Assembly (NCBI RefSeq): GCF_019649055.1
Contig: NW_026570269.1
Location: 1 to 64,000 of the forward strand
From: Paramacrobiotus metropolitanus
Taxonomy: Eukaryota > Tardigrada > Eutardigrada > Parachela > Macrobiotidae
Length of the DNA: 64,000 nucleotides
Direction of reading: 5' to 3'
Below the pieces are notes generated by a model. It did no database searches. It was not told the origin of the DNA and worked only from the letters and a program-made list of their open reading frames with translations. Within the stretch, counting starts at the first letter, position 1, and each line of letters starts with the position of its first letter. This document shows positions 20,090 to 49,730 of the stretch, piece by piece. A program made the position numbers and the translations under genes.

Positions 20090-21047
20090 GTACGAATTCG
20101 ATCCGTAACTAATTTTAGGAACGACTTCACGCGCAAATTTATTCAGTTACCGATAATTATAAATGCTCGGCATTGATTCCGATTTTTGGTTTGCTTGACT
20201 AAACCAAAATTAGTGCTAGAATAAAACTAGTGCTAGTGAAAATGCTAGTGCTAGAATAGTGCTAAACTAGTGCTAGAATAAAACGGATATAACACCTTCG
20301 TACACCTTCGTAAGTACACTCGTTACTGGTAAATTAAGCGCAACGTGGCAGTGTCATACTAGGGTCAGCGCCATACATGTGTTTCCAAAGCATGCCGGAA
20401 TGTTGGGAGGTTTTCGGACTGGACAAAAAGTGTCTGGATAGCGATCAGTCTTCGAGAAAAACCCGGTGCACCGTGTTTTACTTTAGCCAGCGTAGAAATT
20501 ACACGGGCGTGCGCATTCCAGGTACGGTAGTACGGTAAATACTGTGAATACTGTACGTCATATATGAACTGACCATGCATGCTTTTGAATGAAAACCGAT
20601 TTCTAGCACTAAAAGTATCCATTCTGCATGGCCTTGAATGTTAATCTGGCTACTTTCTAGGATGAAATCTTTGTTTGTAGGTCGCAGCTGCTTTGGTAAG
20701 CACGTTACTGGTTTTTGCAGAGTTGGCAAACGCAAACAAAAACTGTGAGCGCGGATAAATCACGCTAACAGTAACTATACAGTGGATAAGCCATTACATA
20801 CCACTTTTATCTAGCCTGTTGACAAGACTAGAAGATGTATTTTACATTATCCATGCTGTGTTATAACGCGCAGCAACTAATCATTTTCATTTGTAATTTC
20901 GTATGTTATAATATTACAAGATGGGGTTTAACTGCGCCGGTTTGCTGGGGCTCATAGCAGTGACAACGATTATTTTAATACCACCCGTACGCGAAAATCT
21001 TTAATTAACGTTTTTAAGCAAACCAAGGTGTTGGACAGCATAGCGGT
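20090..21047. other. Region downstream of truncated receptor
   Basis: No exon recognised apart from a possible acceptor at about 20117 (TTTTAG) that leads into an unrelated reading frame. Holds the CTAGTG-type repeat listed separately. Confidence 0.45.
20211..20283 (+). repeat. Degenerate tandem repeat (TAGTGCTAGAATAAAAC type)
   Basis: About four to five imperfect copies of a unit based on TAGTGCTAGAATAAAAC; the CTAGTG core recurs five times in about 70 bp. Confidence 0.7.
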
Positions 21048-21425
21048 GGTCAGGTCCGTCGCGAGACCCGGCCCTGTGCAATTTTCAAAAAAAAACTCCT
21101 CTTAGAGTTTTCATCGAAAAATTTTTCTGAATGCACCATTGGATTCGCCGTGAAATTTTGAACAAAATAGTTGAGACCGATTTTTGAAATTCGCATTTCC
21201 CCCAGGCCGTTACTAGGGGCGGTCGCCAATGCGGTCGCTAATGCGGTTGCCAATGCGGTCGCCGGTCTGGGGGAAATGCGAATTTCAAAAATCGGCCTCA
21301 ACCATTTTGTTCAGAATTTCACGGCGAATCCAATGGTGCAGTCAGAAAAATTTTCCGATGAAAACTCTAGGAGGACTTTTTTTGAAAATTGAAGATTGCA
21401 CAGAGGTCTCGCGACGGGCCTGGCC
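21048..21425. mobile_element. Foldback/MITE element with tandem-repeat loop
   Basis: About 160-bp imperfect inverted arms. The left end has TCAGGTCCGTCGCGAGAC and the right end its near complement. They surround a loop of about 3.5 copies of a 12-bp unit (GCGGTCGCCAAT and variants, 21217-21264). GCGGTGG flanks both ends and may be a target-site duplication. Both strands can be read as short ORFs, a consequence of the palindrome. A second copy lies at the right window edge inside the inverted repeat. Confidence 0.7.
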
Positions 21426-22420
21426 GCGGTGGCCAATAGGTTAGTATCTATCTGTAATGCAAGTTGATCTACGTAGTGAATAACGTCTGGCATCAAATAG
21501 TACTGTATGCGTTGGGTGTGTTTTTGTTTGTTTGCTCTTTCTGTCGTCGCTTACTTCTTTGCTCAGCTAAGTACGTAATTTGTTATTTGAAAACGGAGCA
21601 CAACGCTTAATAATATGTGTTTGCTACAATCTTTTAGCTGCATCTATTTGAATTTATGACCTCAGGTTGCATTGCAGTTCTGTTAGAGTGCAACCTGAGA
21701 CCGAAACCGCATCCAGAAGTACTAGTACAAAGTACGATTTTCACCACTGGGAGTTTTGAATGGATTAGCTTAATGATATACGATCATTATGCTTAATGAT
21801 GCTGAGACCAGCAATGTAAAAATTATTATTACAGATGTGACGTTAATGCTGCAGCATATTGTATCATAGCGCAAAAGGAAAGTCAGCTGCAGATAGGAGT
21901 ACGTATATACTATCTGTACATGTAACACAGGACAGCTTTTAAGGGATTGCTTTCATGATTTACAAAGATAACCCATGAAAAGCGAAAGTGCTAAAATTAG
22001 AAAAAAAGAAATTCGACGCGGACAGTCAGTAATAAAAGAGCACTCCGATTGGCTTACGTATACGCTCATTGTGTTTTGCGTTTAGCGAAATCCGTTCGTC
22101 ATGATCTTAGACTTGCCAGTAAAATCGTAAACCTAATTTAAGCAAACATATCGGACTATTAAACTGCATGTGTTCGTTTCAAATTTTTCCCAAGCAGCCC
22201 TACATATAATCTGATCCGATATTATAAAATTCACTAAATTCACAATAACTTAATTATCAGTTGTCTATGCAGAAGAGTTGTTGGTGCTGTTTACTTGTAA
22301 GCAGCTTCCACATTGTCCCTGGCTATCACCAGCTAATTCGGCGAACACCAGCACACAGCTGATCAGAGCTGCTCCAGTCTAAAACCGTTCAGAGAATACA
22401 GCAGAAATTCGTGTAATTTC
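21087..22420 (+). repeat. Left arm of long-range inverted repeat
   Basis: Reverse complement of 62665-64000. Wherever I compared the arms base by base they were identical except for a 2-nt indel at about 21426 / 63658-63661. The inner boundary is sharp at 22420. The outer boundary cannot be seen because the partner runs into the window edge. It includes the foldback element and an orphan receptor exon. Confidence 0.93.
22265..22378 (-). pseudogene. Orphan last exon (TM7) of GR-like receptor
   Basis: Identical to exon 3 of the complete receptor at 61251-62820, including its acceptor and stop codon, carried here by the inverted repeat. It encodes TGAALISCVLVFAELAGD and a short tail. No exon 1 or 2 lies upstream on this strand, so it is a duplicated fragment rather than part of a gene. 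Confidence 0.85.
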
Positions 22421-24599
22421 TGGTATTGTTAATCACTTAACTGCTGTGGTCATTCTGATTTCATTCGCTTTTTCGCACAACTGTATCTGCACCAAAGCAA
22501 TAGCCGTTCCCTTCAGCGATAACAAAAAATCTTGGACTGACCAAATTTCCAATGATTTGCGCAAAAAAGGCACGATTCCTACCAATGCGTATAAGTTGTG
22601 CCGAAACGCACATTAATTAAAACAAAATCGTCCGCAGCATTTGCGAGTTATTGTGAAATCAATTAACCTGAAATTTGCTGCAAGGGACAAGGGAGACGCC
22701 TACATATAAATACGCAGTTTCTGCGAGTATGTACATATAGTTTTAATCAGGGAGAGAAACACAATTATCCCATCACACACCAGGACTAGTTATACGTCCA
22801 TAGATGCACTCGTATGAATAAACAAAAGTATGTAAAGATAATTATAACAGGACAAACTACAAAGCTACAATATATACGCTCAACGCAGTTGATTTTGGGC
22901 TTTGAAGTATTGATTTGGTTTCGGATAATGCGGAAAACCATATTAATACTGCAGGTCTTCCATAAGCCTACAAGCCGTAAAGGTCACCAACAATGGTTCA
23001 GTTTCTAAACGAGCGGTATATATACTGTAATTCTTACTCGTTGTGCATGCGCACTAGACAAATTGTCCTAAAGCAAGCTAAGGTCTCCAACTGAAACAAG
23101 TTGATATTAAAGTACAGCATGCATATTATTCCAGCACGTTCCCGATGCTCTTTTCCGTGGCGCGTAGATTTTTCAAAACTAGATTGCCTAAAGATAAACC
23201 ATTCCGAAGCAACTTTGCGTTCCTTCGGAAGATATCCTTCGGTTATCGGTGGTCTTTATCCTTATAGAACACGGGTGATAATTTATATCGAGAGGTAACA
23301 CTGCGACGCCAAAATGTTAATGCCTTGTTGTCAACTGAATTGTACCAACCACAGGACAATAAAGGCTGACACACAAAAATATATGTTATATTCCGAAAAG
23401 ATAATACGAGTACTGTGGCGAGGAACGGCAGGGGAAAATATAATACTCGGCAAACAACTTTAATACTCGACCAGAACTGAAACACTAACACTCTGATGAA
23501 ACTCGTGCACATCATCGCTATATATACTCCCAAATAAGGGGCGGAAACAGAGATACGGGAACATACGTAACGGCGTATCATACAACTGCAAAGGGAGGGA
23601 CGATTCCCTTCACAGTACAAAAGCGATACATTAATTTTGCAGTAATTGTAATATCGTACAGGGTCTGTACTTTCTAAAAGTCTACTCTATGTCATTGCAA
23701 TATCTTTCAACATAAAGGGTTGAACTGTGTAGTGTGTACTATATATACGATAAAAAATTATGTTCATCTATTTTATGCAGCAATAATTTGAGTTTTTTTT
23801 GTATGCGCAACCTTGTAAAAGCCGATCGCGAATGCCCTCCAAACTAACCATAAGGAAAAGTAAAGTGTTGGAGCCCCTACTGGTCGAGTACTGTTCCCGT
23901 CCTTTCGGCGTACATTATTTTTACAGGCTAGGAGCTATAGTATAGTAGTGAGAAGACGGTTGCAAAATGGACGTGAATATTATTATAGCGTAAAACTCAT
24001 ACTATACTCGTAAGCCATATATTCATATTCTTATACGTATTATGTATCAGAATATAGATGGCATACGTACAAAATTAGCACTGAAAGTGCTCACTTTGTT
24101 CGCGTGGGCGAGGCAGTTTATAAACTTAAACCTGAATTCTCAATTCTGGAAGTATGTAACTGAAACCACGGGGTACACGGTACACCGTGCTGAAACTATA
24201 TATTGAATATTTGATAATTTTCGGACGAGATTGTGAAACCGCACGAGCGACTGTCGTGTACCGGTACGTAATAATTTACTTAATAGGATTATTCAACAAA
24301 CAACTAGTCACATTAATTTTATGTATTTATTGCCTATCCGTATGTGCTAAAAAGACAATATTTAACAATAATAGCAAGTTGAGGTCACTTCTGTGCGCCC
24401 TAAAATTTTGGGGCGCAAACCACTTTCGTAAAATTAATCCGTTTAAGGGCAACTAGTTACAGAATATTGTACTTACAAAATTAGGCATAGGAGTATATTA
24501 TATACAGTAGATATCTGATAACAGTAATCACTACTCTACGTAGTGTAGGTACTAGGAAGTTACCGTCTACGCAACTGCGTCTACCGGACTACGCAACTG
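22421..24599. other. Intergenic region
   Basis: AT-rich, no gene recognised. 22440-22616 is open on both strands: the plus strand reads as a hydrophobic leader followed by a charged tail but lacks an ATG, so I do not call it. A short direct repeat (CTACGCAACTGC twice) lies at about 24566-24601. Confidence 0.45.
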
Positions 24600-24725
24600 C
24601 TACCGCAGTCCGTAGGACATAATAATTAATTTAACTTGCAACTGCTGCGCAGGGCACTCGGTTGAGTCTGTGTTTCCGCTTTGGCAACAAAAATTATCAT
24701 CGGAGTCGCACCGCCACAAATGAAG

Positions 24726-24959
24726 TTAAACAACCAATTGAAAACCCGCCAGCACATCGTTAACGTTAGTACCGCAATATAAGGCACCTTCGCAGTACGA
24801 TGGTGGTTCTGCGAGAAGTTGCGAACACGATACACTTCCATTCTTTTTCACTCTCGGGCAGAACTGTGCACGGCTATAGGGTAATTCACTCCGGCAACAC
24901 ATGCAGCAAATCGCAACGACGCAACCTAGCATCAAGCCGGAACTACGGATATCATTCAT
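24726..24959 (-). CDS. Small Cys-rich secreted protein, possible in-frame stop
   Basis: 77 codons from ATG 24959. The N-terminal hydrophobic segment (LMLGCVVAICCMCC) looks like a signal peptide, followed by a mature part with Cys at FCP, SCSQ, SYCEG and LYCGTN. The frame stays open beyond the TAA at 24726-24728 for another 41 codons to the TAG at 24600-24602, and that stretch is itself Cys-rich with CDSDDNFCCQSG and TECPA. The Cys spacing across the stop recalls WAP-type or other disulfide domains. So either the stop interrupts a longer protein, an intron removes it, or the extension is chance. Family not established. Confidence 0.4.
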   Translation of the reverse strand: MNDIRSSGLMLGCVVAICCMCCRSELPYSRAQFCPRVKKNGSVSCSQLLAEPPSYCEGALYCGTNVNDVLAGFQLVV

Positions 24960-25732
24960 CGTTCGTGTTGGCTCTTCATGACAAACTTTAACTAGCCAGA
25001 TAGTTGCCTGACAAGAGCCAAACTTGCACAAACTTTCCAAGCAGTGTGCACCCTATAGCAGTAACATTTGCCTGCAGATCCATCATCCCCGCCCGGACCG
25101 GCGCAATCGAAGGTCGGTGTGAGTTATAGACTGTACACCGCGGTCTGTACATACCGTGTACGTATACGGCCATAGACATCCGGCTGCTGTATCCCGGTGG
25201 TTTGCAAACTTGCACCATACCGCTCAACACACGAGAGGAGTGTCAAGCCTGTGTGCGGCTGCTCCAGCATCCGTCGGCAGCGGCAGCGCATATTCCCCGA
25301 TTTCTCTCTTGTGTTTGTTATTGAGCGCGCGCGCATCGCACCCTTCCCATCACCACTGATCCAGTTTCCGTTCTAACTTCGGCCCAAAAATACTTGTAGG
25401 GGTTCTCCGGTAAATTGCCTCTGGACCTGGCTAATCTCGTGTATCGGAATAAATAAACCTTGTCTTCCGCACCATATCCATTACCGCACAGCGACGGCCG
25501 TACTGCCACCGCTGTTTCTCTGTATCAACTCTGCCTACACAGCGCTGGGCCACTACAGGGACCTGACCGGACCCATCTTAATGTGACAACATACCATAGC
25601 CCACCCACGTGATTTAAACGGTTCGTGCACACTTGCAACTTTTTCCCTGCAGCTCGGCGTCTGGAGATCCTTTTATGCACGACGGTTGAGGCGGTTGTCT
25701 AAGCGGGAAGTTGTCTGGACATTTGCAACAAT
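24960..25732 (+). other. Upstream region and probable 5' UTR of the PKA gene
   Basis: Less AT-rich than the surrounding intergenic DNA. No TATA box or coding exon is clearly identifiable. Confidence 0.4.
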
Positions 25733-45306
<19,574 letters not shown>

Positions 45307-46762
45307 CATGACCATGATTCGACTAAGCGTATTTTGATCAATCAAGAAAACCACTTTTGTGGACAGCTTTCTTTTCCTTGTACCTACTCTTCGATGGACC
45401 GGGAAATTGGATAACTGGTGTGCTCTCTCTTCTCTCTCGGTCGGACGCAGAACCGATATTCATCCGCAATATGTTTTATTCGTTTTGGGTCAAGCACGAA
45501 CAAGAAGAGACAACTGCCGACGGCTTCCTCTGCTGTAATCCGTTTTTTTGTTTGTACTCTGGCTTCTTCTGGTTGGCGGAAGAGAGGCGCTGTTTTCGGG
45601 GGGTGATGGGTGTGGGCTGGTTTCATAAGTTAATTTACACGAATTCTTTTGCATAAATTGCATCCCATTTCGCATGCTACGCCATACGTCTCTTTTTGTA
45701 CAGATAAATCTAAAAAATACCTGACGCCAAGGGAGAGAGAATATTTCTTTGTCGACAGAAAAGCAAAATAATGTTGTATTTTGCTGCTCTTGTTCTTAGG
45801 GGGTTTTAGTTGTGATTTTCAAGACAGTTTGTAGCGGCGTTGGTTAGGTGTTGATTTTGAGAGATTTTAGTTTTTAGGTTAATTCGTTTGAACTGGTTTT
45901 AATTTTGTCTGTTGCGATGTCAGTTTCTTCTGTTATCTCCGCTGTCAGGCGGTTATAAAATGCAATTTCTTTTTGTTGTGCTGTTTGACCGGAAGTTGGT
46001 CCATTTATAGCCCGTAATCTGAATTGGTAATATTTATCTGGTTTTGTTTTATCTGGGATTTTATATACATATTTTGCTGCGTAGTGTCGCAGATTAATGA
46101 ATAAAGTTCGATGCGCGCAATATGTCGGTTGGCATTGCCTTCAGGGCATGAATTGACAGCTGTCAACGCAAGTTCAAATGACAACAAATTAACAATTGCT
46201 AAAATCTGCTTGGTACCCTTTTTGTTAATGAACGTTTCAACAACTGCACGCTATCAAACTCTATCAAACGCAAAGCGGGGGCCAAATCAGAGCCGGTGAA
46301 AGTGGTAGTGAATTCAATAAAATATTTAATGACGTTCGGTATTTGTGCAGCAAAGAACCACTCAAAAAGATAGTACGAGTACAAACTGTCATTGCATTCT
46401 TTCGACTGACTGCCGTAAACATCCAAAAAAAGCGAATACAGTCAACGACCGCAGTGTTTTCCAAATCAAAGTTGATAAGACCGGGTATAAAATATCTACT
46501 GTAATCTGCCGGTTCTGCCCATCTTATGATGGCAGTGCGTTTAGTTTAGGAACTGGCGAGAGTACTTATTTGTTGCTGCTTCGATTATCACCGTTCGTTG
46601 AAGATCTTTGGCAAAAGCTTTAGTACCGTGCAAGTAAACACGAACAAGCAGACGCGAAGCTGTTTTGTAAATCGATTTTCGGGGATCCTGTCCAAAATGA
46701 GTTTTCCGATCCTTTCGGTTGGCTGTTTGCGTACGTGAACGGTGAAAGGGTCATTACATAAT
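45307..46762. other. PKA 3' UTR and intergenic spacer
   Basis: AATAAA at 46100-46105 is a plausible polyadenylation signal for PKA. The remainder lies between two convergent genes. No coding exon recognised; the 100-codon ORF at 45357 looks like UTR. Confidence 0.5.
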
Positions 46763-48817
46763 CTACCAGGTATTTATTTCGGCACCAAAAAAATGGAATA
46801 GCGCGTAGATGGTTAACTTGTTCAGCGACTGCAGATCCAGTGTCGCAAAATCTATAATTATCATCGGCATGCAAACGAGCACGGCATCCTGAATTTCCCA
46901 CTTCCCAGTTGTTAAGTATCTGCAAAACAATCCTTAATTATACAGATACGCTCGCGATAAAAACCCGCAGAATCATCCATTGTAACAACTATAAGCACAA
47001 TGAATCTAAGTGAACCTAATTCCAAAACCGACCACATACTTCCACCACACCGTAACGCACTGTCCGGTTATGTTCCCCATGATCCATCTGCAGTGCCCTC
47101 TGTATGGACTTTTGCTGGTCCTCACTAACGGTGCACCACGATCCTCGATCGTCGTTTTAGCAGCCGGGATTTTTTCAGCCTCTTCCAGCCATTGCAGGAC
47201 CGTTTCCATTCGACACTCGGCTTTCATCGCAACGACAGCGTGATCCACACGGAGTTTAATACAAACATCTTTAGCGCGCGTTTCCCATACGCAGTGCGTT
47301 CCCGTCTCCGGCCTCAAAAGGTCACCTTCATCCCGATAGTTCCTCGTTTCAAATGACAGGCTCAGCGTGATGTTTTCCATTACCAGTCTGTCGCAGATCT
47401 CCTCCCATCCAAACCGAAGAGCGGTCGGATGGAAAAATCTAAGATCGTTAAGGTCCGCCACAATGACCGTTGGGAGTTTGATCTTTCGTGCTTTAAGCAG
47501 TGTCATCACCACCCGGCACGGCAGATGGGAGAAGGGCCCGCTAAAACCAGCGCGGGTAAACCCTGCACGGCGCATAACCAGCGTTTTGGTGCTGGCGGAG
47601 ATCAGCTTCTCCATTGCCGCAACTAATTCTTGGGCACGCCCATCGCGCAGGTCGATCTGCACTTGGGACAGCACTGGTCTGGACTTCAAAATGGCATTCC
47701 AGCTTGCACATACTTGGCGGGAGTTGATTTGATCCTTCAGTTCCAGAAATGAAAATATTCGCATTAGAATTTCTGGATACAGATAGGTGTTAATACTCAT
47801 CGCCTGAAATACGCACGCGTTGTGAATTCAGAAGCCAAAGTACAGCGCGCTGTTTTACTAGACCGACGCCATTGTTTATTCGTACCGGCTTGGTAGCAAC
47901 TGATGAAAGGTCATTTTGCTCGTCTTTTCCTTCGGTACTAGATCTCCCGTTTTCCAGAATTTTCCTGACATCGGTAAGGTGTTTAAGCTAGAAAGATTGC
48001 CAAGTTCATCAGCCATTATTCATCGAATTAGCCGTGTACTGGTAAATGGTGGTTAACCCTGTTCGCAGAAATATAACAGAAAAGACTGAATGAAAAACTG
48101 ACCAGAGTATTTTGCAGAAAATTAAGAAAAGCTTTCATCTTCGTCAACGCTTTGTGTAGATTGGTTTAAATGATGCTCGGCACGCAGTCTGTACATGAAT
48201 GTCGCAGTAACAAATTCACAATGTCAGAACCTACAAAAGTTTCACGTCTCATGGCTTTCGGCTGCACTGCAAACGCCAGATAAACCAGGGTGTTGCCTTC
48301 AACTCCAACTGCAATAGTACGAGTTTTAGCGTTCCAGACTTCGAAAAGAGCTTTCCCGTTAACAATGGCCAACAAATCGGGATCGTTCGGTAATGGTGAA
48401 GAAAATTTTTGCAGCTTTCGCTTTTCGGGTTCCATCGGCAAATTAGCTGTTCGCATGCGTTTTTGTGCCACCACATACTGGTCTGCGTCTCCATCGATGA
48501 GTAGCTCGACGAAGCGGTATTTGTGGACATAGGTTCCCGACAGGACCGTCGACGGATACCAACGCCATGGCTGGTCAGCAGAACGGCGGAAGAGCGTCTC
48601 TACCTCGTGCTGTCCTAGCCAGTCTCCTTTTTTTCCTCTGCTCTTTACGGAACACGCATCGCTCCGGCGGAATTAGTTCACAATGGTGACCGGGATAGTC
48701 GAAATCGATGATGGGTTTGCCGGAATCATCGCAGTCACGAATCACTCCACGGCGGACGGTACCGTTGTCGTCACGGACATCCACGGCATCGGTACGCTGA
48801 ACATGTCTTTCAAACAT
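46763..48817 (-). pseudogene. FMRP-like/F-box fusion gene, copy 2 (frame-broken)
   Basis: Paralogue of 49731-52627. Exons by comparison: 48817-48235, a small exon from about 47994 to about 47890, 47803-47040, and 46919-46763. The first exon has an Agenet/Tudor-like part (DVRDDNGTVRRGVIRD, DFDYPGHH) and a second one around EVETLFRRSADQPWRWYPST, then a KH0-like segment. The third exon starts INTYLYPEILMRIFSFL, a good F-box. Frame breaks: in an A7 run at about 48628, near 47130, and in the last exon near 46895 where a 7-bp unit (TGGGAAG) is duplicated. Splice sites remain good. I infer a decaying duplicate, though the homopolymer break alone could be an assembly error. Confidence 0.6.
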
Positions 48818-49730
48818 TAGCAAGCCGCGAATTTAGGATGCAAAGAGCGTTTCTCCGGACTTGTGCACAAATGGCTGATGAACAGTAATTTTGTGTACCG
48901 CCGCAATGGAAGCGCACGTAAGTTGGCGTCAACGTTATCCAACAAATTGTTTTAGGTTTGAATACAATGTTACCGTGATTCAGCGTTCAGCGCACCTCAG
49001 CGTGAGCTGTTTAATCGGCTTATTTAATCGACGATAAACGCCAGCATAGTAAGCAATACAGCAACGGTATTGGAAAACCTGATACAAAATATGGGCTAGA
49101 TAACAAGCATTAACAACGCATAAATTTTGAGATGCAGATATTCCTACTACCACCGTGCTATTAGCCTATTACGCTGTAATAGTTAATAATTACAGTACAA
49201 TACTGTACTGTACTTACGTAGCGATGTGGAAGCAGTGCAAATGGGTGAGGTAACTTAATGCAATCGTCCATGAAATGATCATCCTAATCATCAACAAAAC
49301 ATAGAGAGCTCGAAAGTTCGAAACCGATACAGCAATGGATTAATGGGTTGTGAATTGTTGTCGTCCTACACAAAAGATAACGACGTATAGTACGAACGAT
49401 ATGACAGTGATGTTATGTTTAAAATATCATACAGCATTCTCAGCACGAGTCTCGTTTCGTTATGCGAAAAATGCAGTACAGTTGCGTTTCATCGGGATAT
49501 TAAAAGTTGCGAAGCTTATTTCAGTATCACGACCAACCGGTCCTGAAAAATTCGGTAGACTGTACAATAATAAGTTATTAACAAAAAACCATGTTACCGA
49601 ATTGTCAGAAAACGCAAAAACATAAGAACATCATCTTCTATGCTTTATACAACAATGTCAACAGACTAGAAAACAAACAAAAGAACAAAAATTATCTTTG
49701 AGTTTCAGCTTTTGTTTCCGTTCTTATCGC
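48818..49730. other. Spacer between the two FMRP-like/F-box genes
   Basis: 0.9 kb, AT-rich, containing the upstream region of copy 2 and the 3' end of copy 1. Nothing else recognised. Confidence 0.5.

Noticed and set aside
21050-21444. Matching small ORFs on both strands (MRPIFEIRISPRP...)
   Set aside because: They arise because the foldback element is palindromic; the repeated AVAN stretch is the 12-bp minisatellite, not a protein domain.
22440-22616. Open stretch on both strands; the plus strand looks like a leader plus charged tail
   Set aside because: No ATG, no clear acceptor and no partner exon. Openness on both strands argues for chance.
45357-45656. 100-codon plus-strand ORF after PKA
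   Set aside because: Lies in the probable PKA 3' UTR and has no homology I recognise.
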